Shown: positions 15,268 through 25,135, counted from the stretch's first letter. The stretch is DNA of 64,000 nucleotides from Halobellus rarus (GCF_024494595.1 NZ_JANHDI010000014.1:1-64000), one strand, 5' to 3'. Translations and numbers: made by a program. Notes: generated from the letters alone by a model not told the origin.

Positions 15268-16569
15268 CTACTGTGATAGATGTAATTTGATATCTGAAAT
15301 AAGTTCCTTCTGGAGCGTAGTTATCCGCTCAGAGGACTGTTCAATTATACTTTCTCGATCCTTAATGATTTCTTTGAGTCGTCTCTTTGCCTTTTTTGTA
15401 TCCATCGTTCCAATTTGTATGACGTACCGACTTAATCCAAGCATAGCCATAATCCCTTCAGTTTTGTGAGTATACGAGATTGCAAGAGCTGGTGCACCAC
15501 CGACAAACGAAAAAATTGCCGAATGCATCCGCGTTCCAATCATCACCTTCGCTTTGCCGTACAGTTCAGACTGTGTTTGTGGTGAGAGATCCTTATCAAT
15601 GATAACGGCTTTATCTGAATGGCTCATACGTTCATATATACTATTAATCGGCTTACTGTCATCCTCATGTGGCTGATGAGTGCCATTATTGTGAACGACT
15701 AGAGCAACGTTTGTTACGTACTCTTCAGCCACGAGCCAGTCAGCTATTTCTGCCATTTCAGACAAGTAATTGTCATAAAGTTGCGGAACTTCCGTCCGAT
15801 CGTACTTCGGAAAGTCCCACTGGCGTGCAGTAAAAATGGCAAACTCGTCCTCCGTAAGTGAATTCTCATTAACCACCTTTTTCGCACCCTCATCGGTCTC
15901 AAGATTCATTGCAAAGGCTGTATCTGCGTTTAGATTGTACTGATTCCCTCCCAACTGTTCAATGATATCAAGCGAGCGGATCTCCCTTGCACTCGTATAC
16001 GACGCGTGGTGCAGCACATAACGTGTGAGTAATTTTGCGGCATAGTTGTTGAATGGGCCGAATGAATGCGAGACAATAGCGAGCGGTTTTTGAAGTCGTA
16101 TGGTCAGTAAGAGAGTATACAGCTTGTGATATGCGGAAAAGTAGGCTCGAAGCGAGTTTTTATCTTGGAACTGATAAAAGTGACCGCCTTTACTAATTAC
16201 ATAATCCGCATTTCTGATTGCATGTACACCAGAGCGCTGTGATAATTGTGGTAGAACCAGTATTACTAACGAAGTGAGGATTATTTTCAGAGCATACAAG
16301 TAATTCACTAGCGATTTGTTAGGCCAACTGGTTGAAATCGTTTGCCCGTGCGTCTGTATGTTCCGATACCGCACATTAGTATGTCTGTCGGCATCTGAAA
16401 TTCGAGAATCACCATCAGAGAAGCGATATACGACGTCTATTTCGATATCTGACTCCTCTTGTTTCTCAATATCATATAGGATGTCAATCACACCTGCTAA
16501 AATACCTGCACCCCCCCGATCAGAATCGTGATATGCGTCTACAATAGCGACTTTTTTTTTGGAACTCAT
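15268..16569 (-). CDS. Polysaccharide pyruvyltransferase family protein
   Basis: A 433-residue protein of the polysaccharide pyruvyltransferase (WcaK/AmsJ-like) family, which attaches a pyruvate ketal or a similar group to glycans. Family features are the start KKVAIVDAYHDSDRGGAGIL, the SKGGHFYQF segment, SHSFGPFNNYAAKLLTRYVL, and the C-terminal donor site KVMIGTRMHSAIFSFVGGAPALAISY. The ATG at 16567-16569 begins directly before the first strand; another ATG lies 33 nt upstream. It is followed by the asparagine-synthase-like gene 15 nt on, so both modify the same glycan in all likelihood. AT-rich. Confidence 0.8.
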   Translation of the reverse strand: MSSKKKVAIVDAYHDSDRGGAGILAGVIDILYDIEKQEESDIEIDVVYRFSDGDSRISDADRHTNVRYRNIQTHGQTISTSWPNKSLVNYLYALKIILTSLVILVLPQLSQRSGVHAIRNADYVISKGGHFYQFQDKNSLRAYFSAYHKLYTLLLTIRLQKPLAIVSHSFGPFNNYAAKLLTRYVLHHASYTSAREIRSLDIIEQLGGNQYNLNADTAFAMNLETDEGAKKVVNENSLTEDEFAIFTARQWDFPKYDRTEVPQLYDNYLSEMAEIADWLVAEEYVTNVALVVHNNGTHQPHEDDSKPINSIYERMSHSDKAVIIDKDLSPQTQSELYGKAKVMIGTRMHSAIFSFVGGAPALAISYTHKTEGIMAMLGLSRYVIQIGTMDTKKAKRRLKEIIKDRESIIEQSSERITTLQKELISDIKLHLSQ

Positions 16570-16657
16570 TAAATCAATACCTGGTTTAGTACCAATAAAC
16601 AAAAAGGTTTTTATGTGTCCTGAGTTGTCCGCGAATTCAGCTAAATTGATTCAACTA

Positions 16658-17878
16658 TTAAAGTGATAGTTGTATATTAGGAAAGTCGACAAGTAGTGAT
16701 ATCCGTGCGGCTTGGTTGTGCTGATTGGAGCCATCAGAGTACAATAAATATGACTCTCTATCCAGATTCTTAGAAACGTCTATACTTACTAATTCACACA
16801 ATTCTTCGGAAGACCTGTTTCCGAGCCAGTATAATGTTTTTGCCGTTGCAACACCTGGTAATCCTGACCCGTGTTTTGTGTCTATCTTTGTTATAAGTTC
16901 CTCTTTATTGATCAATAAAAATTTTAGGCTTCGTTTGATCGTATTGCTCTCCCAAATGCTATGCTCCCCGAATGAACGTTTGATACGAGATAATGCGGAT
17001 AAATTTACTGTGTGATATCCGCGTTCTTTTTTCCTCCGTTCGTCTGATCGCGAGTAGTAGTGGTAAACAAGTTCGTTTATGATCATTTCGTAATGGCGCG
17101 GAGTATAGAGTACTTTCTGGATGACATCAATCGGTGGCGGTCGAACGTAGTGTTTAATTAGACCATCCGAATGAAGTCGCATATTTGTCTCTAAATTATT
17201 AAGAAAAGCCTCAACCCGATCATTGACTAGGTCTGATTCTGAAGCTAGTTTGCTACCTGCAGCTGCAAATAGGACCTGATGGTTCAATGTCCTATCAAAC
17301 GAGAGTTTCTTGCCATTGATCTCTACACGTTCCCACAAACCGAGATCTGGGTTAAACGGATGGAGTGCGAAGACTTCTATTGCTGTTTCGATGGCATCTT
17401 TTCGTCCGAGTATCGGTCCCGCATAGCTAAGTGCCCTAATCGGACCTCCCTGTCCGACTACTCCATTGCATTGGTCCTTATCTGTAGCGTCTCGGCAGTG
17501 AAAGGTATACCCGTATGGACGAACTTCGTCACTAAGAAGATAGTCTATAGCTGCATTAGCAGCTTTCTGAAATATATCTTCACCTGTTATTTTGTATACT
17601 TCTGATAGAGTTACCGCCCAGTGTGACGTCGTTCGGACAGGAGTCTCTGGCTCATCATAAGTATAGTTTCGTCCTGCCGGAAAGGATCCATCTTCTCGCT
17701 GAATATTGAGTGCAGATTGAGCACTCTTTTCAAGCAACTGGTGTATAGTGATATTTTTACGATCAGATTCCGCCATCTCTACTTTCGTATTCGCATCTAA
17801 AATAAAAACCTCTCGAATCATTATCAGTATTCCATCAGAATTGAATATGTCGTTTAGATAGTAGAAATTAATTAACAA
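16658..17878 (-). CDS. aglQ: AglQ-like glycan cluster protein
   Basis: A 406-residue soluble protein resembling AglQ of the Haloferax volcanii N-glycosylation cluster. It has an alpha/alpha-toroid look: repeated helices with QREDGSFPAGRNYTYDEPET, RTTSHWAVTLSEVYKITG, GPIRALSYAGPILGR and LGLWERVEINGKKLSFDRTL. AglQ is needed for a normal pentasaccharide; its reaction is not firmly settled (a sugar isomerase or hydrolase has been proposed). The start is uncertain: an ATG nearer the conserved part, at about residue 20 or 34 (MAESDRKN), is equally possible. It is the first gene of the AT-rich minus-strand block 13426-17878. Confidence 0.75.
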   Translation of the reverse strand: MLINFYYLNDIFNSDGILIMIREVFILDANTKVEMAESDRKNITIHQLLEKSAQSALNIQREDGSFPAGRNYTYDEPETPVRTTSHWAVTLSEVYKITGEDIFQKAANAAIDYLLSDEVRPYGYTFHCRDATDKDQCNGVVGQGGPIRALSYAGPILGRKDAIETAIEVFALHPFNPDLGLWERVEINGKKLSFDRTLNHQVLFAAAGSKLASESDLVNDRVEAFLNNLETNMRLHSDGLIKHYVRPPPIDVIQKVLYTPRHYEMIINELVYHYYSRSDERRKKERGYHTVNLSALSRIKRSFGEHSIWESNTIKRSLKFLLINKEELITKIDTKHGSGLPGVATAKTLYWLGNRSSEELCELVSIDVSKNLDRESYLLYSDGSNQHNQAARISLLVDFPNIQLSL

Positions 17879-17995
17879 TGAGAGATTATTAATCCAATTC
17901 GAGGGGGAAAATTACAGTAACAACAAGTAATAGTTCAATAGTAATAGATGTACTCTGTTGAATAAATGCTGAGTCACGGTTAGAGCAGCTCACAG

Positions 17996-18629
17996 CTATT
18001 TTATGTTAATAAGGGCGAACATCAGGACAATTTCACGGAACTGTCGTACCAGCCAAGCGCTCGCACGGCGATGCCGTGCGAGCGCTTCGTTATCGAGTAC
18101 GACATTTCTGCTATCCAGCGCTGAGAGTAGCCTTTTGCCCGGATGAGCGAGTTCTTTGCAACTGCGTTCGGTGACGACCCGCGGTAGTGAACGAGATACT
18201 TGACGTCAAGCGCGGCAACCTCGTACTCAGTGTGCCAGTCTTGGAATCCGTTGTCGGCAGCCACGGACTGCAGGTCGTCCGCGTTCCGGCGGACGACCTG
18301 CGGTCCGGTCTTCGTATCGTGTTTCCAGCGTGCTATGATATGGACGTCGAGAATAGCGAGTGACTCCATATCAGTTGATTTAGCTACTTTCAGCGTCTAT
18401 GAATACTTTCTGACCGCTGGCAGAAGTACGAGGAAGCGCAGCGGTGGTCGGAGAACGTGCTGTCGAGAGCGGCGTGTCCAGACTGTGAGTGTTGCTGCGC
18501 TGAAACGCGCAGCAACGCCCGCCAGACCCACATTTTCAGCTGGTCGAACGACTTGTAGATCGTGCTGTAGTCGGAAAGATCGTCCCGATCAAGACCGGGT
18601 GCGTTACGAACCTCGGTTAGATACTTCAC
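17996..18629 (-). pseudogene. IS5-family transposase remnant
   Basis: A decayed transposase of the haloarchaeal IS5 type read in pieces on the minus strand. The first piece (18390-18629) has LSDYSTIYKSFDQLKMWVW, the first catalytic aspartate region HAALDSTF and SSYFCQR. The second (18022-18369) has LAILDVHI, RRNADDLQSVAADNGF and VRALGWY. A third frame gives the end (QFREIVLMFALINIK, stop at 17996-17998). At least two frameshifts separate them and the N-terminus is missing, so it is inactive. Confidence 0.8.
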
Positions 18630-18649
18630 CGATTCGACGTTTCACGGTA

Positions 18650-18900
18650 GCTGTGGCCTTCTTCGAGCCGAAAGCAGTGCAGAACGACGTGGACCCATCG
18701 GGCGAACCCGGCCTGTGGCCAGAGCTGGCTTCAGATTTCAAACTGAACGCAATGGAAACCGGAACGCCATCGAACGCATTTTTCGAGAGTTCAAGCGCAG
18801 AACGTCCTCCTTCTCAAACTGTTTCAGCCACGGTGAGCCGCAAACTGCCGAAAATTGGCTCCAAGCATTTGCTGCCTGGCTCAATGCTCCAAACTAAACA
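18650..18900 (+). pseudogene. IS6-family transposase C-terminal remnant
   Basis: About 60 codons at 18715-18897 read FRFQTERNGNRNAIERIFRE, then FKRRTSSFSNCFSH and TAENWLQAFAAWLN, the C-terminal catalytic region of haloarchaeal IS6-type transposases including the last catalytic glutamate. The upstream half is missing, apparently lost where the IS5 remnant meets it. Inactive. Confidence 0.65.
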
Positions 18901-18931
18901 CGACCCGTGATTAATTGAATTAAATACACCT

Positions 18932-20210
18932 ACTCAGCTTTGCACGTTGAAGTAGGAGCGTGACGTAGGCGGACGCAAAGACGAATGATGCCGATCACGG
19001 ACTTCCTGTCGTGTACACGCGTGTTCGACGAGTTCGACTCGCTATCACCAGCACAACGGCGTCACGCCAAAACCTACGCCACAGGTCTTGTTGCGGCCAG
19101 CAACAAGACCGTGGCGGGCATCGCACGCGAAGTTCTTCCAGCCAGCGGCAAACGCGCTCTCAACAAGTTCCTCACCGAGTACGACTGGGACGAACAGGAG
19201 TTCAACCACGAACGCCTCGAAGAGCTTCAGAAACACGGCGAAACGCGCTGGTCGAAAGACAGCTACATCATCCTTGACGACACGATCACCGAGAAAGCCG
19301 GGGACGAAGTCCCCGGCGTCGGTCGGTTCTACGATCACGCCGAAGGCGACACTGTCTGGGGCCAAGACCTCATCTACGTCTTCTACGCTGACGACAAAAC
19401 CGCCTATCCCCTCACCTTCCGCCTCTACGAACAGCACGACGACGAAGACGACGACCACGATACCAAATACGATTTAGCCCGAGAGATAGTCACCGAACTC
19501 GAAGAAGAGGTAGGTGTGCCCGCGGACACCTACCTCTTCGACTCGTGGTTCGCTCACGATTCTGGCCTTCCTGACCACATCGAATCCTACAACAAGGACT
19601 GGATCGGTCCGCTTCGGAGCAATCGGAAGGTGACCTACGCTGGCGAAGAACTCCGCGTCGATGCGCTGGCCGAGCGCATCGACACGGTTGAGCGCGATGT
19701 CAATGACGACACCTACCACATCTGGACGAAGAAGTTTCCCGTCTCCCAGCTGGGAGACGTGAAGTTGGTCATCGCAGGGAAAGAGACCGACGAAGACGAA
19801 GAGAACCCGGTCAAGTACCTTGCCACGAACAAAATCGACGCCCCGACCGAGCACGTGATTCGCTCCTACGGAATGCGATGGCACATCGAGACGTTCTTCG
19901 AGGACTCGAAGCAGAATCTCGGCCTAGGAGAGTGCGAGATGCAGATCGACGAAGGTGCCAGTCGGCACTGGCACCTTCTTATGGCTGCCTACAGTCTCGT
20001 TCGTCTTGATCCTGAATCGAGCGCCTTGGGAACGGTTCACTCGAAGGCGTCATCGCTTCGAGCGAACCTCGAACATTCCCTGAAGGAAGCAGTGTACAAC
20101 CTTCTCTCGTGGGTTCGAGACAACAATGATCGTGGCGTCGATGACCTTATGGAAGAGATCGACCACCTCTTCGTTCACTCAACTGCCGACGCTAACGTGC
20201 AAAGCTGAGT
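18932..20210 (+). mobile_element. Complete insertion sequence, IS701/IS4-like
   Basis: A 1279-bp element. Perfect 17-bp terminal inverted repeats lie at 18932-18948 (ACTCAGCTTTGCACGTT) and 20194-20210. A 6-bp direct repeat ACACCT flanks it (18926-18931 and 20211-20216), the expected target duplication. It contains one full-length transposase gene. The right copy of the duplication contains part of the stop codon of the gene at 20215-21195, so insertion happened exactly at that gene's 3' end without breaking it. Perfect ends and duplication suggest recent insertion. Confidence 0.9.
18985..20208 (+). CDS. DDE transposase of the insertion sequence
   Basis: A 407-residue transposase with an RNase H-like DDE core. 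Candidate catalytic aspartates lie in YIILDDTITEKAG (about residue 90-100) and TYLFDSWFAHD (about 182-190); the glutamate is in RWHIETFFEDSKQNLGLGE (about 297-315). The layout resembles haloarchaeal IS701/IS4-type enzymes; the exact family is not certain. The frame is intact and fills the element, with the stop inside the right inverted repeat. Confidence 0.85.
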   Translation: MMPITDFLSCTRVFDEFDSLSPAQRRHAKTYATGLVAASNKTVAGIAREVLPASGKRALNKFLTEYDWDEQEFNHERLEELQKHGETRWSKDSYIILDDTITEKAGDEVPGVGRFYDHAEGDTVWGQDLIYVFYADDKTAYPLTFRLYEQHDDEDDDHDTKYDLAREIVTELEEEVGVPADTYLFDSWFAHDSGLPDHIESYNKDWIGPLRSNRKVTYAGEELRVDALAERIDTVERDVNDDTYHIWTKKFPVSQLGDVKLVIAGKETDEDEENPVKYLATNKIDAPTEHVIRSYGMRWHIETFFEDSKQNLGLGECEMQIDEGASRHWHLLMAAYSLVRLDPESSALGTVHSKASSLRANLEHSLKEAVYNLLSWVRDNNDRGVDDLMEEIDHLFVHSTADANVQS

Positions 20211-20214
20211 ACAC

Positions 20215-21195
20215 CTATAGATATCCTAGATCCTCAAGGTGATCCTCAATAACTGTGTTATTGCTTGCGTTATGTGAGTGATCAATCGTAGGCTCATACG
20301 TTTCCTTGTCTGATGCCGCAGACTCCACCCAGGGGATTTTCTTAATACAGGGCAAAAGCATCCCTTCGGGATGACCATAAATCGAGTACTTGCCGAACGC
20401 ATTCCCGTGATCGGCAATCATAAGGACATTTTCGGCATCAACATTCTCCAGTAATAGATCGACTTCGTCAAGCACAAGCCGCAGGTTCTCCTCGTAGAGT
20501 TGCCAAACCTTATCATAATCTGCTTCCCCCGATTCGAGCAGCTTCCACCCCTTCGCTTCTACGTCAGTCGGCGTCCGATCCTCTGCCAGCACCTCGGCGA
20601 TGTAGGGAATATGCGGCTGCATATAGTGGGCGATCATCCGATCGTAATCCGATTCGCGTGCAATTTCGACGGTTCGATCCGTGATTGCACGCGGAGGAAC
20701 GCCGAGCTTGTCTTGGTGTGCGGTCTCCCAGAGCATATCCAATTGACCGAACACCTCTGTCCCGACTGTCTGCCACTTCGGCCAACAGAACGGGACAGTC
20801 TCGTCCGGCGGGTAGTCCTGCTCGATGAACGTTTCGTGTGTGTGCCCGTTACCGCTGACGTAAGCAGTGTTCGCGATCTCGTCCGAGTATTCCTTACAAA
20901 ACGTCTTCGTGAGCCATTCGTGAGAGTGGCTGCCGATAGACCACCGCGACTCCACGGACTCGATGAAACTGTATTCGTCGGCGACGTCTTCGAGAACGTC
21001 TACCCGGCACGCGTCGAGAATCACAAGCAGATCCCAGTCCTCGTCGTAAATGTGTGTCTCGGGGGACCAACGTGACGTAATCGTATACCAGAGTCCGAGG
21101 TACGTCGTGAAAGCCGCGTGCATCAGACCGCGAACCGGATCGGACGAGATTTGTTCGCCGTGTTCCCCCAACCAGTCCCGGAATGAGCCATCCAT
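20215..21195 (-). CDS. Sulfatase/alkaline-phosphatase superfamily protein
   Basis: A 326-residue protein of the alkaline phosphatase superfamily, as found in many haloarchaeal glycan clusters. The first metal-binding strand is WDLLVILDACRVDVLEDV (about 53-70), the possible nucleophile region is SIGSHSHEWLTKTF, and the second metal site is VLMIADHGNAFGKY near residue 260-275. No signal peptide. It may cleave or transfer a sulfate or phosphate ester on the glycan; the substrate is unknown. It is divergent from the second sulfatase-like gene at 21355. The insertion sequence abuts its stop codon, but the reading frame is complete. Confidence 0.75.
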   Translation of the reverse strand: MDGSFRDWLGEHGEQISSDPVRGLMHAAFTTYLGLWYTITSRWSPETHIYDEDWDLLVILDACRVDVLEDVADEYSFIESVESRWSIGSHSHEWLTKTFCKEYSDEIANTAYVSGNGHTHETFIEQDYPPDETVPFCWPKWQTVGTEVFGQLDMLWETAHQDKLGVPPRAITDRTVEIARESDYDRMIAHYMQPHIPYIAEVLAEDRTPTDVEAKGWKLLESGEADYDKVWQLYEENLRLVLDEVDLLLENVDAENVLMIADHGNAFGKYSIYGHPEGMLLPCIKKIPWVESAASDKETYEPTIDHSHNASNNTVIEDHLEDLGYL

Positions 21196-21354
21196 CGTTC
21201 GTAGAGAGCTATTGGTACGTGACTAAAACGGTGCTGATTCGAGCCCGAGACTCAATCGGTTCCAAATCGACTGGCTTTACTCATCTGAGAGGGCTGTAGT
21301 ATCACAAAATTCCCATTCAAAAAGGCTAATTGGCTCACTCGAATCTCCTACGCT

Positions 21355-22698
21355 ATGAGTGTCCAGAACGAATCTTCCCCGGCGGACGAACTCGATAATA
21401 TCATTCTCTTGTCCGCGGACTCCCTGCGGTTCGACCGTATCCACGCGACCCGAAACGGTGAACCACTAACGCCGACGCTAGATGAGCTCGCCGAAGACGC
21501 GATCGAGTTCCAACCTGGCGTCGCACCCGGTCCCTCGACGCGAGATTCGATCCCATCGATGCTCACCGGCAAGTATCCGTCCGAATTTGACGAGTACGGC
21601 TTACCCAAATCAGGGACACAGCCGCTGACGATCGCCGAGGAACTCGCTGATCGGGGCTTCGCTACTGCCGGGTTCAGTCACAACAACTTCACGGCACGGC
21701 GGTACAATATCGACCGCGGATTCGACATATTCGATGACGTCAGTCGAGAGGCCCGGGAAGAGAATAATCGTGGTGTGTGGCGACTCAAGGTCCGTGATCT
21801 GATTGAAGATACGTCGCTGATGCAGGTGGCACACCGCACGAACACCCTCGCTATGGAACTTCTCGGCCGTAGTCTCTTTTTGAGAAATGAGGGGGCAGAA
21901 GTTATCACAGATAGAGCAGTGGACTGGCTGTCCGATATCGACGGAAAGCGATTCCTATGGATGCATTATATGGATACTCATCACCCGTATCTGTCGCCAG
22001 AGCGCATCCAACAGCAATACGGCCGAGTCTACTCGAAGGAGCGGATCAAACGACTCTCTCAGAAGACTAGGAGTGCCCAGGACGAAATCACCGACGAAGA
22101 CATCCCCGAGATGGAGTATGTCTATGACTGCTCAGTTCGGTACGTCGACGAGCAGATTGGCCGTATCGTCGACTACCTCCGTGCTGAGGGAGAACTCGAA
22201 AGCTCTCTCATCATCGTGACCGGCGACCATGGGGAGGGATTCGGTGAATTCGGTAAGTTCGGCCACGCAGACGAACTGTGGGACACGCTCATCGCTGTTC
22301 CACTCATCGTCTATCATCCGAATAAACCGTCGAAATCTGTCGATGGGCAGGCACCGCTCCGACTATTGAAGGAATCAATCGTAGATGGAACGGGCCTCTT
22401 CGAGCTCACAGACAGTGGCTCAGAGTACGCCTACGCCGAAGTTCCAAACTACCGTGATGAACTTAGCGGGGTTCGAGGAACCGAATACAAACTGATCGAC
22501 AGAGGCGGGGAGCGTCTCGCGACGCGTATTACAAACGGTGATGAAGAGATCATCCCGGTCGAAGAAATATCAAAGGCGGAACGTGAACGGTTAAAAAAAG
22601 AACTCAACCGAGACTTCAACCCCGTCAGAGTCGCTTCCGACGTGGACAGACGCGAATTCCGCAAGGACTTGGCTGCACTGGGATACTTGGACGAGTAA
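21355..22698 (+). CDS. Sulfatase-like protein without the modified cysteine
   Basis: A 447-residue sulfatase-family protein. The N-terminal metal site is IILLSADSLRFDRI, followed by the nucleophile region APGPSTRDSIPSMLTGKYP; here the classical C-x-P-S-R cysteine is missing, so a serine or threonine would have to act, as in phosphotransferases of the superfamily. The second metal site is IIVTGDHGEGFGEFG, followed by GHADELWDTLIAVPLIVY. It precedes the aglR flippase gene by about 110 nt in the same direction, supporting a role in finishing or remodelling the lipid-linked glycan. A TATA-like CTAATT lies about 27 nt upstream. Confidence 0.8.
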   Translation: MSVQNESSPADELDNIILLSADSLRFDRIHATRNGEPLTPTLDELAEDAIEFQPGVAPGPSTRDSIPSMLTGKYPSEFDEYGLPKSGTQPLTIAEELADRGFATAGFSHNNFTARRYNIDRGFDIFDDVSREAREENNRGVWRLKVRDLIEDTSLMQVAHRTNTLAMELLGRSLFLRNEGAEVITDRAVDWLSDIDGKRFLWMHYMDTHHPYLSPERIQQQYGRVYSKERIKRLSQKTRSAQDEITDEDIPEMEYVYDCSVRYVDEQIGRIVDYLRAEGELESSLIIVTGDHGEGFGEFGKFGHADELWDTLIAVPLIVYHPNKPSKSVDGQAPLRLLKESIVDGTGLFELTDSGSEYAYAEVPNYRDELSGVRGTEYKLIDRGGERLATRITNGDEEIIPVEEISKAERERLKKELNRDFNPVRVASDVDRREFRKDLAALGYLDE

Positions 22699-22811
22699 TC
22701 GAAGTATCGTTTCGGATCAACCTGATAAACCTCGACCGGTGATTGTGTGCCGAGGTGACACTCCAGAATCGAAGAGGAGGCCTTATTGTCCTTACCCTCG
22801 GCAGTGAACGT

Positions 22812-24263
22812 ATGCGGTTAGGTCAGACGTCAATCATTCATTTCGTATCTCGACTTCTGGCGTCTGCTCTGGGGTTCGTCGCAACGATCGCTATTGCCCG
22901 AATTCTCGGCTCTGATTCGCTCGGAATTTATTATCTCATTATCTCAATGGTGTCCTGGCTTGGGATTGCCGTCACGATGGGTGTTCGGGGTGCTGTAACG
23001 AAACGCATCAGTGATAGCGAAGACGAGGCCGCCTATGCGATCGCCGGGGGGACAGTCAGCACGGGACTGTTCTTGGTTATGTCTGCAGTCGTCCTCATTT
23101 TTCAGCAGCAGGTAAACGATTACATCGGGTACTCTGCCGCAGAAGTCGTGATACTATTTCTGTTCGTCAACCTCGCGCAATCGATAGTAAATGCGGTACT
23201 GAATGGTCAACACCTCGTTCACATCTCTGGTGCTCTAACTCCGGTCAGAATCGGGACCCGCAGTATCGTGCAAATCACTGCCCTCCTCGCCGGGGTCGGC
23301 ATCACAGGTCTGTTTATTGGATATGCTGTCGGATATCTACTCGTTGCGGTAGTTGGACTCTGGATTATCATCCGCAATCTGACGGAGATCTCGTTTCCAC
23401 GTCGCAAGCACTACCGTGATCTCTTCTCTTACGCAAAATACTCTTGGCTCGGTTCGCTCCGTTCGCGCGCGTTCAATTGGGTTGACATCGCAGTACTCGG
23501 ATTTTTCGTATCGTCGTCGATTATCGGGGTGTATACTGCCGCGTGGAATATTGCGGTTTTTTTGATGCTGTTTGGCGGATCGCTAAGTCAGACACTGTTC
23601 CCCGAGATGAGTTCGATCTCAGCCGAAGACGATCCGCAATCGGTGGCAGGGTTATTCGAGACGGCACTCGCGTATGCGGGCCTGATTTTGATTCCAGGGT
23701 TAGTTGGTGGAATCCTTCTTGGTGAACACCTCCTTCGAGTATACGGCGATGAATTCACACAGGGAGCGGCTGTCCTCTCGGTTCTCATCGTTGCCACCCT
23801 CATCCAGGGTTACCAGCGACAGTTCACGACTACCCTCAACGCTATCGACAGACCAGATATCGCATTTCGAATCAACGCTATCTTCATTGTCGCAAACGTG
23901 ATCTTGAACGTCGGACTGATTCCTTCCTATGGAATCATCGGCGCAGCAGTCGCGACTGCCTCATCAGTTGCGATAAGCCTTGGAGTCGCGTACACATATC
24001 TCTCGTCTCTCATCGACTTTTCTATTCCTACTGGCGATATTGCGAGGCAGTGGACTGCAGCCGGGGTTATGGGTGCCGCTGTGTATCTCAGTTTATGGCT
24101 TGAATCGGCCTATCTGAATGTAAGTAATAATACCGCACTGGTATTAACGCTCGTTACTGTGGGTGCAGCAGTGTATTTCCTCGTTCTGTTTGGAATTTCA
24201 CCTCGGTTCCGAACAACAGTCACCGACAATCTGCCTTCGAGTCGCCTTCTTGCTGACCGATAG
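22812..24263 (+). CDS. aglR: AglR-like oligosaccharide flippase
   Basis: A 483-residue polytopic membrane protein of the MATE-like flippase (Wzx/polysaccharide biosynthesis) superfamily with about 14 hydrophobic segments. It starts MRLGQTSIIHFVSRLLAS, the typical amphipathic first helix of the family, and shows GALTPVRIGTRSIVQI and the pair of helices around NLTEISFPRRKHYRDLFSYA. In Haloferax AglR helps move dolichol-linked sugar across the membrane. The ATG at 22812 marks the family start; the open frame continues 23 codons upstream with no support. Its right neighbour aglF is convergent. Confidence 0.85.
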   Translation: MRLGQTSIIHFVSRLLASALGFVATIAIARILGSDSLGIYYLIISMVSWLGIAVTMGVRGAVTKRISDSEDEAAYAIAGGTVSTGLFLVMSAVVLIFQQQVNDYIGYSAAEVVILFLFVNLAQSIVNAVLNGQHLVHISGALTPVRIGTRSIVQITALLAGVGITGLFIGYAVGYLLVAVVGLWIIIRNLTEISFPRRKHYRDLFSYAKYSWLGSLRSRAFNWVDIAVLGFFVSSSIIGVYTAAWNIAVFLMLFGGSLSQTLFPEMSSISAEDDPQSVAGLFETALAYAGLILIPGLVGGILLGEHLLRVYGDEFTQGAAVLSVLIVATLIQGYQRQFTTTLNAIDRPDIAFRINAIFIVANVILNVGLIPSYGIIGAAVATASSVAISLGVAYTYLSSLIDFSIPTGDIARQWTAAGVMGAAVYLSLWLESAYLNVSNNTALVLTLVTVGAAVYFLVLFGISPRFRTTVTDNLPSSRLLADR

Positions 24264-24319
24264 CCCCTTATCAGACAAACGTGAATCCGGCAAGACACAT
24301 AGAACTGCCTTTTTAATGA

Positions 24320-25051
24320 TCAGGATGCGACTTGGTCACGTTCCGCTTCCAACCGCTCTTCTGCCTCGTCCCGATCTTCGGGATACCCGACGTCAATCCG
24401 CCAGCCGTCCATCGGAATCGCATCGATCGTCCGCCCGCTTTGAATCAAGAGGTCAATAGCGTCAGAAAGCTCGTACTCTCCTCTACCAGATGGCTGGACA
24501 AGTTTACACGCGTGGAAAATAGCCGGAGAGAACGTGTAGAATCCGGTCATCACCAGATTCGACGGCGGATCGTTGGGTTTCTCAACGACCTCCTGAATCT
24601 CCCCGTAATCATTCGTATCACACACGCCGTACCGACTGGCTTCCTCCCACTCCACCTCCTCAACCAAAAACGCCGCATCCGCCCGATCTTCCTGTTGCCG
24701 ATTGACTACGTCTGCCAGATTTGCCTGGAAGATGTTGTCGCCGAGCATCAGCATAAAGTCGTCCTCGACGTGCTCTTCGGCCTTCAGGAGTGCGTGCGCC
24801 AGACCCTGCTGCTCGCGCTGGTGGGCATAAGTAATAGGAACACCCTCGAACTCGTCGCCGTAGTGGCTGATGATATTCTGCTTCCTGTAGCCGACGATCA
24901 CCACGAGTTTGTCGGCTCCCAGCTCCACCAGTTGCTCAAAGCAGTGTGTGAGGATCGGCTTGTCCGCAACTTCGACCATTCCCTTGGGTTTGTCTTCCGT
25001 GAGGGGTCGAAGGCGCGTTCCTTCTCCTGCTGCGAGAACGACTGCTTGCAT
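24320..25051 (-). CDS. aglF: Glucose-1-phosphate uridylyltransferase AglF
   Basis: A 243-residue sugar nucleotidyltransferase that activates glucose-1-phosphate for the glycan pathway. It has the signature LAAGEGTRLRPLTEDKPKGM (residues 6-25) with the catalytic Arg and Lys, the LMLGDNIF strand binding the metal, VEEVEWEEASRYGVC and VEKPNDPPSNLVMTGFYTF. In Haloferax AglF makes UDP-glucose (the precursor of UDP-glucuronate made by AglM). Length is normal. It is divergent from aglB with 114 nt between them. Confidence 0.9.
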   Translation of the reverse strand: MQAVVLAAGEGTRLRPLTEDKPKGMVEVADKPILTHCFEQLVELGADKLVVIVGYRKQNIISHYGDEFEGVPITYAHQREQQGLAHALLKAEEHVEDDFMLMLGDNIFQANLADVVNRQQEDRADAAFLVEEVEWEEASRYGVCDTNDYGEIQEVVEKPNDPPSNLVMTGFYTFSPAIFHACKLVQPSGRGEYELSDAIDLLIQSGRTIDAIPMDGWRIDVGYPEDRDEAEERLEAERDQVAS

Positions 25052-25135
25052 ACCGCGGAGTTGCGTATCGGCCGTTAAATAGGTTTCACTCGCCTAGATA
25101 GAAAGCAGATACGCCGAAAACACGCATCACAAGGC

